A DNA stretch of 64,000 bases from contig NZ_CP014782.1 in NCBI RefSeq assembly GCF_002005305.1, positions 1,364,001-1,428,000 of the forward strand. Reading direction: 5' to 3'. This document shows, in pieces, positions 44,059 to 53,206 of this stretch. Every line of letters starts with the position of its first letter. Position 1 is the first letter of the stretch. A program made the translations under genes and the position numbers. This DNA comes from Shewanella psychrophila (lineage in GTDB: Bacteria > Pseudomonadota > Gammaproteobacteria > Enterobacterales > Shewanellaceae). Below the pieces are notes generated by a model that made no database searches, had not been told where the DNA came from, and saw only the letters and a program-made list of their open reading frames with translations.

Positions 44059-45378
44059 TTAAAACCAGCTCAGACCGATACTGATGATGACCCCGGTGAT
44101 GATCAATTGCACTAGGCAGAAGCCCATAATATCGCGGGCTTTTAGCCCAGCGATGGCCAGCACTGGCAGTGCCCAGAATGGCTGGATAAGATTAGTCCAA
44201 GCATCCCCCCAAGCCACAGCCATGGCAACTCGGGCGACATCAGCCCCCAGAGCTTCGGCGGCAGGCAACATAATGGGGGCTTGTACAGCCCACTGACCAC
44301 CACCCGACGGTACAAATATATTGATGATCCCTGCGCTGATAAAACTAAAGAAAGGCAGACTCTGCGCACTGGCAATGGAAACAAAGCCCTCTGAGATGCT
44401 CTGAGCCAATCCTGATTGCATCATAACGGCCATGATACCCCCATAAAATGGAAACTGGATGACAATTCCAGCGCCACCTTTAATAGCGTCGTTCAAGCTG
44501 TTTAACAAATTACGTGGCGTTTGGTGCAAAATAATGGCGAGAAAGAGGAATAAAAAGTTGACGACATTAAGGTTCAAACGGCCATTGTTCACAAAGAAGT
44601 AATAGGCTAAATACACTAGCCCTGCTCCGCCGATACTCCAAGCAAGTACACGACTATTCTCTAATTTATCGGCAGGCCGTTCCCATGTTTGATTTTCAGA
44701 AGCTTGCTCTTCGTTGTCAGTCAACTTACTCGGATCGACATAGACGCAGTCTTTCTCTTCGGGCAGCATAAACCGATTGACCAGCGGCATAACCACAAAC
44801 AATATTGCAAGCAATGCGAGGTTAAATCCGGCGAAAATGGTGTCACTGGTCGCTATGATCCCGATATCTGACTCGGAAAAATGACCGGGAGTGGCAATAG
44901 TTAACGGAATTGAGCCTGCAAGCCCCCCATGCCAGACTAAAAACCCAGAGTAGGCGCTAGCGACGAGTAAGCGATAATCGACTCTCACTTTACATGCTAA
45001 GGCTTTAGCAAATAAAGCACCGACTACTAAACCAAACCCCCAGTTGATCCAACTGGCAATGAGTGAGACGACAGTGACTAAGATAATCGCCTGAGAGGCA
45101 GACTTAGCGAAGCCTGCAATGTAATTGAGTAGCTTTTTTACTGGTGGAGAACTGGCCAGCATAAACCCGGTAATAAGAACCAGCAGCATCTGCATCGAAA
45201 AGCTGAGTAACGACCAGAAACCATCTCCCCAATAATTCACAGCGTCGAGCGGTGTTTTCCCCTCAATGATAACTGCTGCAGCCAACACGATTAAGGAGAG
45301 CATCAAGACAAAAATATAGGGATCAGGTAAATACCGGTCGACTAATTTTACTAATGGTTTTGAGATGTTAGCCAGCAT
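44059..45378 (-). CDS. Short-chain fatty acid transporter (AtoE family)
   Basis: The 439-residue, roughly 12-helix membrane protein starts at 45378 behind AAGGAAGCCCC. The sequence LPDPYIFVLMLSLIVL, SWINWGFGLVVGALFAK, HGGLAGSIPLTIATPGH and FVPSGGGQWAVQAPI is typical of AtoE/DcuC-like carriers for acetoacetate or butyrate. The AtoE family in E. coli goes with acetoacetate degradation; here no ato genes are adjacent, but fadR and nhaB follow. It is a single-gene unit. Confidence 0.9.
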   Translation of the reverse strand: MLANISKPLVKLVDRYLPDPYIFVLMLSLIVLAAAVIIEGKTPLDAVNYWGDGFWSLLSFSMQMLLVLITGFMLASSPPVKKLLNYIAGFAKSASQAIILVTVVSLIASWINWGFGLVVGALFAKALACKVRVDYRLLVASAYSGFLVWHGGLAGSIPLTIATPGHFSESDIGIIATSDTIFAGFNLALLAILFVVMPLVNRFMLPEEKDCVYVDPSKLTDNEEQASENQTWERPADKLENSRVLAWSIGGAGLVYLAYYFFVNNGRLNLNVVNFLFLFLAIILHQTPRNLLNSLNDAIKGGAGIVIQFPFYGGIMAVMMQSGLAQSISEGFVSIASAQSLPFFSFISAGIINIFVPSGGGQWAVQAPIMLPAAEALGADVARVAMAVAWGDAWTNLIQPFWALPVLAIAGLKARDIMGFCLVQLIITGVIISIGLSWF

Positions 45379-45708
45379 GGGGCTTCCTTGTATGCTTGTT
45401 ATACCAATTGATATAAATCAGGCTAGCAGAGTTCAATCCCAAGAGAAATCCAAACTTACAGGAAGCAACAAAAGAACAACAAAGGAGGAGTAAAAGGGGA
45501 GCGAGGGAGTAGCTAATTAGATTTAACTTAATTTATGCCTTGATACTGAACAAGGGTCACTATAGTCGCGACATAACAGTGCAATAGATTTGGTCAAATA
45601 CGATAAATACGATGTACTGCAAACTAAAGACATTAAACTAACACATAAGCCCACGGGCCTAGGGTCAGTTTAATGACATGAACAGAAGCTCAGCTAGCAG
45701 ATCAGTGG
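45379..45708. other. Intergenic region between two minus-strand genes, with a palindromic half-repeat
   Basis: TATACCAATTGATATAAATC at 45400 is a further half-copy of the TACCAAT repeat. The remainder (about 300 bases) is AT-rich with a purine-rich stretch at 45460-45510, and no gene is seen. It must contain the promoter of the transporter gene and the end of fadR transcription. Confidence 0.4.
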
Positions 45709-46464
45709 CTATTCATTTTCCGTATTTTGGACCTGGCTATTTTTAAACCTCTGCCACACTTTACCGCTGTTGATTCCATAACTGCGCATCAAAGCCGGTA
45801 TCGCGTTGTGGTTTTTCTCTGCCGCAAGTTGTTTTAGCCCTTCATAAAACTCAAACGCAAGCTCACGCGCTTTAGGGATAGTGAAATAATCCTTACCCAC
45901 TCGACTATAAAGGCCTTTAAAACCATTGAGGATGAGGACATAGAGTGGATTGCCTGAGTTGAAGGCTAAAGTATGATGCAGCTGATAATCAAAATCGACA
46001 TAAGCCTGAGGGTCATCATCTAAACTCGAGATCTGCTCCAATGCTTCCAACACTTTATCGGGATTATGACGAACTGCCCCCTTAAAATAGATGGCGCTGA
46101 TATTGGTTCTAGCCGAAAGTAGCTGTTCCAACAACACGGGTTCACCGGCAGGATTAAGATCAGCAATGGTCTCTAAAACATTGAGTCCCGATGTTTCCCA
46201 AATATCATTGACTCGAGTCGGCTTGCCATGTTGAATCGTCAGCCAGCCATCTCTGGCTAATCGCTGAAGCACTTCTCTTAGTGTGGTGCGTGTAACGCCG
46301 ATTAATTCAGAAAGCTCACGCTCTGCAGGCAAAATCGTACCCGGTGGAAACTTATCTTCCCAAATCGATCGGACAATATATTTTTCAGCAAAGCTCGCCG
46401 GACCTTTAGCCTCAATGATCCCTGAGTCTTTTGAAGTTAAAGGTGGTTTCTGGGCAATGGTCAT
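45709..46464 (-). CDS. fadR: FadR, acyl-CoA-responsive GntR-family regulator of fatty acid metabolism
   Basis: FadR represses fatty acid degradation genes and activates unsaturated fatty acid synthesis, releasing DNA on binding long-chain acyl-CoA. The winged helix (residues 20-90) has FPPGTILPAERELSELIGVT then RTTLREVLQRLARDGWLTIQ, almost identical to E. coli. The C-terminal FadR domain has LNGFKGLYSRVGKDYF, matching the acyl-CoA pocket region. It has an N-terminal extension of about 10 residues and a shorter central insertion than some marine homologues. It is divergent from nhaB, as in E. coli. Confidence 0.95.
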   Translation of the reverse strand: MTIAQKPPLTSKDSGIIEAKGPASFAEKYIVRSIWEDKFPPGTILPAERELSELIGVTRTTLREVLQRLARDGWLTIQHGKPTRVNDIWETSGLNVLETIADLNPAGEPVLLEQLLSARTNISAIYFKGAVRHNPDKVLEALEQISSLDDDPQAYVDFDYQLHHTLAFNSGNPLYVLILNGFKGLYSRVGKDYFTIPKARELAFEFYEGLKQLAAEKNHNAIPALMRSYGINSGKVWQRFKNSQVQNTENE

Positions 46465-46502
46465 CAGGTTACTTTTCCCACTCTAGTTCGTGTTATTTTG
46501 AG

Positions 46503-46519
46503 AACTGATCATACCAGAG
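46503..46519. promoter_or_regulatory. Candidate FadR operator between fadR and nhaB
   Basis: AACTGATCATACCAGAG matches the gammaproteobacterial FadR consensus AACTGGTCAGACCAGTT in 13 of 17 positions. It lies 39 bases ahead of the fadR start, where it would give autoregulation. Confidence 0.5.
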
Positions 46520-46779
46520 CGGCAAAAAATGGAAACCTTATATGAAATAATACTGGTTAAGATCAAAGTTTCCGCTCTCAAAAAAGCACAAAATCCCTAT
46601 CCGGTTCACGACTTTGGCATCTTTTTGCCATTATGATCTAATTATTAAGCTATTTTTAAGCATTAGATGTAACTAAGGTATTAAATTAATTGTTTCTTTA
46701 CGCTAAACTGAAGGGATTCAAATAGACTGTTGTTCTTTACTATCAATCATATGTATATATATCAATTTGAGAGGGTGCT

Positions 46780-48363
46780 ATGCCTGTGACAATGCGTCAG
46801 GCGTTTATTGACAACTTCTTGGGGAACTCACCCAAGTGGTTCAAAATCGCGATAATATCTTTTTTAATAATAAATCCAATAATCTTTTATATTAACCCCT
46901 TTGCCGCTGGTTGGTTACTCGTCATCGAGTTCATATTCACCTTAGCCATGGCGCTAAAATGTTACCCTCTTCAGCCCGGTGGCTTATTAGCCATTCAAGC
47001 CGTTGCCATAGGTATGACCTCGCCCAATCAGGTATTACATGAAATTGAGGCAAATTTAGAAGTCCTCTTGCTGCTGATCTTCATGGTCGCTGGCATCTAC
47101 TTTATGAAGCAATTACTCCTGTTTGCCTTCACTAAGATGATCACTAAGATACGATCTAAAATCGTCGTATCTCTAATGTTCTGCTTGGCCTCTGCCTTGT
47201 TATCAGCCTTCCTCGATGCATTAACTGTTATCGCGGTCATCATTGCTGTCGCCATCGGTTTCTACTCCATCTACCATAAAGTCGCCTCGGGGAAATCTTT
47301 CTCTGATGATCATGATCATACAGATGAAGGCAATAACCAGCTGTGTGAAGATGAGTTAGAAGCCTTTCGTGGTTTCCTACGTAATTTATTGATGCATGCC
47401 GGCGTGGGTACCGCACTCGGTGGTGTCTGTACTATGGTGGGTGAACCACAAAACTTGATAATAGCCGCACAAGCAAATTGGCAATTCGCCGAATTTGCAA
47501 TCCGTATGTCCCCCGTCACTGTTCCGGTTTTTATTGCCGGTATAGCGACTTGTTACCTAGTAGAGAAATTTAAAGCCTTCAGCTACGGCGTGCAACTTCC
47601 CGATGCCGTACATAAGATATTGTCCGATTACGATGCCCATGAAGATGCACATCGTACTAGACATGACAAGATGAAGCTGGTCGTTCAAGCACTCATCGGT
47701 GTCTGGTTGGTATTAGGTCTGGCTCTACACTTAGCCTCTGTTGGCTTAATCGGCCTGTCTGTCATCATACTTGCAACGGCTTTCAATGGTATAACCAATG
47801 AACATGCACTGGGTAAGGCATTCGAAGAAGCCCTGCCTTTTACCGCCCTGTTGGCCGTATTCTTTGCCATCGTCGGGGTCATTATCGATCAACAGCTATT
47901 CGCCCCAGTGATTCAATGGGCACTGAATTACGAAGGTAACACTCAGCTCGTCATCTTCTATATCGCCAACGGTCTGCTTTCCATGGTCAGCGATAATGTC
48001 TTTGTCGGCACAGTCTATATTAACGAGCTCAAGTTCGCGCTACTCGATGGTCAGATAACCCGAGATCAATTCGACTTGTTAGCCGTCGCCGTGAATACGG
48101 GTACCAACTTACCTTCAGTTGCGACACCGAACGGCCAGGCTGCCTTCCTGTTCTTGTTGACCTCGGCAATCGCGCCGTTAGTTCGTTTATCTTACGGACG
48201 CATGGTGTGGATGGCCCTGCCCTATACGATAGTGTTATCAATCGTCGGTGTGGTAGCCATTCAGTTTGGCGCACTGGAGCACATGACTCAGTATTTCTAT
48301 GACTCAGGGATACTGATCCATCACTCGGCAAAAGAAGCGGTGAGTGCAGTGACCGGTCATTAA
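46780..48363 (+). CDS. nhaB: NhaB Na+/H+ antiporter
   Basis: NhaB exchanges intracellular sodium for protons in the inner membrane. The 527-residue protein has about 12 helices. Diagnostic segments are FLGNSPKWFKIAIISFLIIN at the start, LDALTVIAVIIAVAIGFYSI, GVGTALGGVCTMVGEPQNLI and VSDNVFVGTVYINELK. The start at 46780 follows GAGAGGG. It is divergent from fadR and precedes dsbB, the same order as in E. coli. High-salt or alkaline stress is a likely inducer. Confidence 0.97.
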   Translation: MPVTMRQAFIDNFLGNSPKWFKIAIISFLIINPIIFYINPFAAGWLLVIEFIFTLAMALKCYPLQPGGLLAIQAVAIGMTSPNQVLHEIEANLEVLLLLIFMVAGIYFMKQLLLFAFTKMITKIRSKIVVSLMFCLASALLSAFLDALTVIAVIIAVAIGFYSIYHKVASGKSFSDDHDHTDEGNNQLCEDELEAFRGFLRNLLMHAGVGTALGGVCTMVGEPQNLIIAAQANWQFAEFAIRMSPVTVPVFIAGIATCYLVEKFKAFSYGVQLPDAVHKILSDYDAHEDAHRTRHDKMKLVVQALIGVWLVLGLALHLASVGLIGLSVIILATAFNGITNEHALGKAFEEALPFTALLAVFFAIVGVIIDQQLFAPVIQWALNYEGNTQLVIFYIANGLLSMVSDNVFVGTVYINELKFALLDGQITRDQFDLLAVAVNTGTNLPSVATPNGQAAFLFLLTSAIAPLVRLSYGRMVWMALPYTIVLSIVGVVAIQFGALEHMTQYFYDSGILIHHSAKEAVSAVTGH

Positions 48364-48426
48364 CCTGTTGTGCAGTGAGATTTTTATTAGAAAAACCACT
48401 GAACTTATTCAGCTTTAGACAGTCAT

Positions 48427-48455
48427 AAAAACGTCCTTTTGGGCGTTTTATTTTT
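48427..48455 (+). terminator. Terminator after nhaB
   Basis: AAAACGTCC-TTTT-GGGCGTTTTATTTTT forms a stem with a 4-base loop and a T-rich tail, 64 bases after the nhaB stop and ahead of dsbB. Confidence 0.75.
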
Positions 48456-48484
48456 ACCAATATCATAATTACGGAGAATATGCT

Positions 48485-49024
48485 TTGAAGCCAATGATTC
48501 ACTTTGCTCAATCACGTCTTTCCTGGATCATTTTAGCGGGCACCGCCTTAGGACTCGAATTAACCGCCCTCTTTTTTCAACACGTGATGAAATTAGACCC
48601 TTGTGTCATGTGTATCTATCAGAGACTCGCCATTTTCGGTATCTTTGCCGCAGGATTAATCGGCATCATCGGCCATAAAAATCGATTTGCCAGACTCATC
48701 GCAATAATAGCTTGGGGAATAAGCGCTGCATGGGGCTTAAAAATAGCGTTAGAGCTGGTTGATATGCAAATGAATCCATCTCCTTTTGCTACCTGCTCTT
48801 TCTTACCTGAGTTCCCTACTTGGATGCCACTACATGAATGGCTTCCTTCAATATTCATGCCCACGGGTATGTGCAGTGATATTCCTTGGGAAATGATGGG
48901 AGTCACGATGGGACAATATATGATTGGGGCTTTCGCTGCTTACCTGATTGCTTTAATGGTCTTTATTATCCCCGCTTTATCGGCAAGCAAGCCAACACAA
49001 GCATTCATCGCCGATTATCGATAA
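48485..49024 (+). CDS. dsbB: DsbB, quinone-dependent disulfide bond oxidoreductase
   Basis: DsbB reoxidises DsbA in the periplasm and passes electrons to quinone. The 179-residue protein has four helices, the first catalytic pair in LDPCVMCIYQR (CxxC) and the second pair in ATCSFL and TGMCSDI. The quinone-binding Arg follows the first CxxC (IYQR). The start is a TTG at 48485, seven bases after GGAG; an ATG at 48494 is an alternative. A terminator should follow, but it is split by an insertion element. Confidence 0.95.
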   Translation: MKPMIHFAQSRLSWIILAGTALGLELTALFFQHVMKLDPCVMCIYQRLAIFGIFAAGLIGIIGHKNRFARLIAIIAWGISAAWGLKIALELVDMQMNPSPFATCSFLPEFPTWMPLHEWLPSIFMPTGMCSDIPWEMMGVTMGQYMIGAFAAYLIALMVFIIPALSASKPTQAFIADYR

Positions 49025-49041
49025 TTATACCAATCGGTATC
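49025..49041. repeat. TACCAATCGGTA palindrome, half-copy
   Basis: TTATACCAATCGGTATCA lies at the dsbB stop codon. It resembles the palindromes at 43918 and 45400. Confidence 0.55.
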
Positions 49042-49065
49042 AGATCAAGAAACGCCCTATTCGGG

Positions 49066-50477
49066 TAATGCCGGTAAGTTAAGCTTACTGGCATTTTTTA
49101 TTTCTGGCGTACTTCTGTGGCCTTCGTTTGACCGTCCTAGGAAAAGATCGAGTTCGTCTGGGCTCTAAAATCAGGCTTTCTGCCATGTCATAGAAATATT
49201 TAAGCTGACGAGGAATTGCACCTGGTGTCGAGTAGGGCAAACCCACTAATAGCCTCAAAATATGAGCCAAAGAACCATTAAAACTCAACTGATAAGGGAG
49301 ATAATCCCCTTTGAGTTGATGACACATTTTCACCATCTGATAACGCACTAGATTGTAGGTGAGTAAGATCCCCCACAACTCCTGTTTTACAAGCTCTGGC
49401 AGTCGACTTCTCAACGTTAAACGATTACCTAGCATGTATTGTTTTTGCTCTCGATAACCTAATTCTATTTCCCATCGATGCACGTATAAATCAGCTATGT
49501 CTGCAACGGGATAACGCATGGGATCTATCATTGATGTCAAAACCGAGTATTCCTTGCCATTAACCTTTCGACTTATGAGTCGTACTTCCAGCTCATTAGG
49601 CAGTTCTGGCCATCGTTTTCTAGCATGTGGATTACTTTTTAATTGGACTATTTTATCGTTGCGCCCCAAGCTGCGAAGCACCTCATATTGGACATTTTTT
49701 TTCAAAGGAATCAACCAGTGTCGCTCGTTACCAGTGGATTGCCACTGATAAAGTAGCCCTAGCGAATAAAAACCTCGGTCAAATAATGTCAGGCTATTAT
49801 CCGGTGTGGAGTCGATGAGCTTTTCGGCCAAAATCATCTCATTAACGGCGTAATCATCGAAAGCACTGGCGGTAATAAGATGGCTACTCAATTCCATTTG
49901 GCAGACCATACGAACTTGAGGATATTGAGTCTCTTTTTGTCGAGAAAAGGCTTCTGCATTATCGGGAGTATCTTCCGCCCGCCAGACTACACCATCGACT
50001 CCCAGTAACGTCAGTCCATTCCAGTTTGGATGTAGAGCTTCACGATTCCAGTGAGCTTGAGTGCACTCAAACAGAGCTTTCATTGCCGCTTCACCGAGAT
50101 TTTTTCGTCGTTGAGTTAATGCGCTCGGAGCAACAAATGGCTTGCCCTCTCTATCAACGATATCGAGCATGTTAATGATGTGAGCCATCGACTTATCATT
50201 ATAGATAGCCATTCCAATAATAAGCCAAGCCATTGACTCTAGTGTTAATTTACGTTTTCTAATCGTGACTGTTTCAGTTAATGAATACGCTTCCTCTATC
50301 AACTCCAGAGGGAGTAAATCTGCGAGGGTTTCAACTTGATGGGGCTTGAGTTGGTTGATCATGTCAAAAGCTTGGGAAACTAGCATAAAAAATCCGAGAC
50401 CTAGAGATAGGACTCGGATTCTGAAGCATCTAGAAGATCAGTCAACCGATCGATAAATCACTAAATGATCGGCATTA
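49066..50477 (-). mobile_element. IS4-family insertion sequence, complete (1412 bp), in the dsbB terminator
   Basis: Tips are TAATGCCGGTAAGTTAAG on the left and TAATGCCGATCATTTAGTG on the other strand at the right. An 11-bp perfect duplication CCCTATTCGGG flanks it (49055-49065 and 50478-50488). The host sequence without the element reads AAACGCCCTATTCGGGCGTTT, a perfect terminator hairpin, so the element landed inside the hairpin. Just inside the left end, GCCGGTAAG-TTAA-GCTTACTGGC followed by TTTTTT is a terminator-like hairpin of the element itself. Confidence 0.93.
49085..50386 (-). CDS. IS4-family transposase
   Basis: The 433-residue protein is complete. Catalytic blocks: LLGVDGVVWRAED (first Asp), NSLTLFDRGFYSLGLLY (second Asp), and the diagnostic HRWEIELGYREQKQYM, which is the Y-(2)-R-(3)-E-(6)-K signature with the catalytic Glu. 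An N-terminal domain (LESMAWLIIGMAIYNDKSMA) precedes them. The frame is unbroken, so the element is potentially active. Confidence 0.95.
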   Translation of the reverse strand: MLVSQAFDMINQLKPHQVETLADLLPLELIEEAYSLTETVTIRKRKLTLESMAWLIIGMAIYNDKSMAHIINMLDIVDREGKPFVAPSALTQRRKNLGEAAMKALFECTQAHWNREALHPNWNGLTLLGVDGVVWRAEDTPDNAEAFSRQKETQYPQVRMVCQMELSSHLITASAFDDYAVNEMILAEKLIDSTPDNSLTLFDRGFYSLGLLYQWQSTGNERHWLIPLKKNVQYEVLRSLGRNDKIVQLKSNPHARKRWPELPNELEVRLISRKVNGKEYSVLTSMIDPMRYPVADIADLYVHRWEIELGYREQKQYMLGNRLTLRSRLPELVKQELWGILLTYNLVRYQMVKMCHQLKGDYLPYQLSFNGSLAHILRLLVGLPYSTPGAIPRQLKYFYDMAESLILEPRRTRSFPRTVKRRPQKYARNKKCQ

Positions 50478-50524
50478 CCCTATTCGGGCGTTTTTTTATT
50501 TTCTATATTCACTAAATTCATCGA

Positions 50525-50965
50525 CTAATCTAGGTCTTTTAATGGCCAGAGTACGATATGATCTTCCATATATTTTACTGTCGTCTCGCAGATCACCTTA
50601 TCCTGTGTCGACATGCCATTTTGATGCATCTGCGCTTTAGAGCCCGTGATTAAAGGGTGCCAACTCGGTAATGACTTGCCTAGATATAAACGTCGATAGG
50701 CACAGCTATCCGGTAACCAAGTCAACTCGGCGACATTATCCATGGTCACTTGAGTACATAAAGGTACATAGTCAAATCGATTTGAATAGTGGATACAATG
50801 GCCTTCATGGCTATCGAGTAACTTACATGCGGCGTTGGTGTAATAAAGCTCTTCGGTATCATCATCGATAATTTTATTCAAGCAACACTTACCACACCCA
50901 TCGCACAACGACTCCCACTCTGAAGTGTTCATCTCTGCTAAGGTTTTTTCTTTCCAAAATTCCAT
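50525..50965 (-). CDS. ycgN: YcgN-family (UPF0260) protein with CxxCxxCC metal-type motif
   Basis: The 146-residue cytosolic protein has the family motif WESLCDGCGKCCLNK near the N-terminus, a later Cys in ACKLLD, and HCIHYSNRFDYVPLCTQV, giving the set of Cys residues that probably bind zinc or an Fe-S cluster. Function is unproven. It is in the conserved neighbourhood with a transglycosylase, ycgL and min genes. The start at 50965 is the standard one. Confidence 0.92.
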   Translation of the reverse strand: MEFWKEKTLAEMNTSEWESLCDGCGKCCLNKIIDDDTEELYYTNAACKLLDSHEGHCIHYSNRFDYVPLCTQVTMDNVAELTWLPDSCAYRRLYLGKSLPSWHPLITGSKAQMHQNGMSTQDKVICETTVKYMEDHIVLWPLKDLD

Positions 50966-51082
50966 TATTCAATTCTATAAAAAAGACGACTTTCACCCGT
51001 TATTTTACACTAGTTAGCCAGTTCATTGAAGGTCATGATTTTCACCATGACCGCGCACCACCGATTGCATTTGTAAAACAGG

Positions 51083-52099
51083 TTATTTGATGACGGGGAA
51101 TTTTAATCTTTCCGACAGGTAAACCACAGATATGGCAAAATAATCCGAATTGTTCCACGCCAATAATGAGCGGTAGTTGTCATAAATTAGGTATTTTCGA
51201 CCAGCAGGGCCATCGGGCATGATGAGAGACACTTGCATATCATCCCGTGCCGGTAGCGCACTGCCATCGAAGCGGGTGAGCCCTAAACTTGACCACTGTG
51301 AGAATGTCTTCTTCACCGATAATGACGCGAGTCCTGCATCAAACTCTTCGGGAGTTCTCACTTGTCGCCCCCATGTCTCTTGGCTCTTCCAGCCCGCTTC
51401 TTTCAAAAAAGCCGCTGCTGAAGCCATCGCATCTAAGCGATTATTCCAAATATCTTTGTTACCATCTCCGCTACCATCTTGGGAATAACTAAGATACATA
51501 CTGGGGGTCAACTGAATCTGTCCCATACCGCCGGTTCTCGATGCCCTGAGGTCATCGAAAGCCACTTGCCTTTGGGCAAAGATCTTCAAGGAAGCGAAAA
51601 ACTCATTTTTATAAGGGGAAGGCTCTTTAGCTTCAAAAGCTAAGGAAGCGGTAACAGATAGAACCGGGTAACTCGTAAGAGACGCGCCATAATGTGATTC
51701 GATACCCCACAAGGCTAAAATAAATCTTGGCTGAACCCCATACTTATCCCCCAATGTGTCCAGCACATCTTTATGCTCTTTAAAAAAAGCACGGGCTGTG
51801 ATGACATTCGCATCGGATACTGTTGTCGGCAGGTATGTCTCAAGAGATACAGGAAGATTGAGGTCTTGCTTTGGCGGGGTAGATTGTTTAAAACGTTTAA
51901 TTTTAGGAAATGCGGCTTCTATGCTGGTTTTGTCGATGCCTAGATCGATGGCTTCTTGTTTTAATTGAGATAGATACTCGTTAAAACTGTCAGGCTTACT
52001 TGGCGCTTGGGCCAACACAGCTGGGGATGCCATCATCAGTAATGGCATAACTAACAATTGCATCGCCCATATACAAGGCTTCTTTAGCACCATAAACAT
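51083..52099 (-). CDS. Lytic murein transglycosylase (MltB/SLT_2-type)
   Basis: The enzyme cleaves glycan strands of peptidoglycan to form 1,6-anhydro-muramic ends. The 338-residue precursor has a signal peptide (WAMQLLVMPLLMMASPAVLA, cleaved after VLAQA). The catalytic Glu lies in LALWGIESHYGA, followed by the family segment GGMGQIQLTPSMYLSYSQDG and NNRLDAMASAAAFLKEAGW. There is no clear lipobox, so it is probably soluble in the periplasm. Neighbours ycgN and ycgL are the usual ones in Shewanella and Vibrio. Confidence 0.93.
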   Translation of the reverse strand: MFMVLKKPCIWAMQLLVMPLLMMASPAVLAQAPSKPDSFNEYLSQLKQEAIDLGIDKTSIEAAFPKIKRFKQSTPPKQDLNLPVSLETYLPTTVSDANVITARAFFKEHKDVLDTLGDKYGVQPRFILALWGIESHYGASLTSYPVLSVTASLAFEAKEPSPYKNEFFASLKIFAQRQVAFDDLRASRTGGMGQIQLTPSMYLSYSQDGSGDGNKDIWNNRLDAMASAAAFLKEAGWKSQETWGRQVRTPEEFDAGLASLSVKKTFSQWSSLGLTRFDGSALPARDDMQVSLIMPDGPAGRKYLIYDNYRSLLAWNNSDYFAISVVYLSERLKFPVIK

Positions 52100-52111
52100 T
52101 CCCTATTCAGG

Positions 52112-52393
52112 CTATTTACCGCTGTAGCCAATCGCTTTCTTATGCTCTTCTAGTAAGTTAACCTTTGGAGGGGGCAGTTGTAAATAGTAACCTTTTTTAA
52201 CCAGTTCACTTTTGACTTTATCTATATCAGCAAAGCCCAAATGATCTCTTTTAGACAGGGGTAACATCATGACTAATGTCGGTGAACCAAACATCTCCAT
52301 TAATGCCCCAGGGACACGCTCAAATTCATTACGTTTCTCAACAAAAAGATAACTGTCGGCTTTGAGGCGACTCTTATATACAGCACAGATCAT
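52112..52393 (-). CDS. ycgL: YcgL-domain protein (UPF0745)
   Basis: The 93-residue protein starts at the ATG at 52393 (MICAVYKS, as in homologues; a TTG three codons earlier is in frame). It has the YcgL pattern: VYKSRLKADSYLFVEKR, GSPTLVMMLPLSKR and VKKGYYLQLPPPKVNLLEEH. The function of YcgL is unknown. It is divergent from minC with about 120 bases between and lies 12 bases ahead of the transglycosylase, so those two may be co-transcribed. Confidence 0.93.
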   Translation of the reverse strand: MICAVYKSRLKADSYLFVEKRNEFERVPGALMEMFGSPTLVMMLPLSKRDHLGFADIDKVKSELVKKGYYLQLPPPKVNLLEEHKKAIGYSGK

Positions 52394-52513
52394 ATATACC
52401 AACTTTCCAAACTATTCAACTTGCCAGTCTCTGAGTCACACTATAACATGGAAGGTCAGGAATATAATGCATATCAGCGTCACTGCTGGTTATTTATAAA
52501 GAGCAATATCGGA

Positions 52514-53179
52514 ATGCAGAAACCCAGCCTAGAATTGAAAGGCTCCTCTTTTACGCTTTCTGTGCTTCATATCAATCATTTTGATCTGGAACAAGTCACA
52601 GCAGAGTTAGATAGTAAATTAGCTATCGCCCCTCAGTTTTTTATTGGCGCCCCTCTGGTTGTCAATCTTAGCTCAATTACTGATCCCGATTATAACCTTG
52701 CCGCACTCAAAGACCTGCTAATATCGAGGCAACTCGTTATAGTAGGCATCACAGACGCGATTTTGGACGTGGCAGCTCAAGCTAAAGATTTAGGCTTAGC
52801 ACTGATAAAATCTGGCAAGCAAGCAAAAGCTCAACCGCAACTGCCTAAGACCACCAAGATAGTGAAACAAAATGTTCGCTCGGGGCAGCAGATTTACGCT
52901 AAAAACAGCGATCTCATCGTGGTTGGCACCGTTGGCAATGGCGCAGAGTTAATTGCCGATGGCAGCATTCATGTTTATGGGCCTCTTCGCGGTAAGGCGA
53001 TGGCAGGGGCTGCCGGTGATAAACATGCAGTCATTATCGCTAAATCCATCGATGCAGAATTGGTTTCCATCGCAGGTCAATATTGGCTAGCAGAAAACAT
53101 TCAAGCAAACAGTACAACGAAAAGTGGTTGTATTCGACTCGAGGGTGAATCACTCACCATCGAAGCGTTACCACTTTAA
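52514..53179 (+). CDS. minC: MinC septum-site-determining protein
   Basis: MinC inhibits FtsZ ring assembly away from midcell. The start is the ATG at 52514 (MQKPSLELKGSSFTLSVLHI), matching homologues; an upstream in-frame start adds 31 residues that look like intergenic sequence. The protein is 221 aa. The N-terminal domain (1-100) contacts FtsZ; the C-terminal beta-helix (SGQQIYAKNSDLIVVG, SIHVYGPLRGKAMAGA) binds MinD. First gene of the minCDE operon. Confidence 0.95.
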   Translation: MQKPSLELKGSSFTLSVLHINHFDLEQVTAELDSKLAIAPQFFIGAPLVVNLSSITDPDYNLAALKDLLISRQLVIVGITDAILDVAAQAKDLGLALIKSGKQAKAQPQLPKTTKIVKQNVRSGQQIYAKNSDLIVVGTVGNGAELIADGSIHVYGPLRGKAMAGAAGDKHAVIIAKSIDAELVSIAGQYWLAENIQANSTTKSGCIRLEGESLTIEALPL

Positions 53180-53206
53180 AAGACAGAAATAAGGATAGAA
53201 GCACAC

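Noticed and set aside
48029..48511. 160-codon minus-strand frame over the nhaB 3' end and dsbB start
   Set aside because: Antisense to nhaB and crossing its terminator; no homology pattern.
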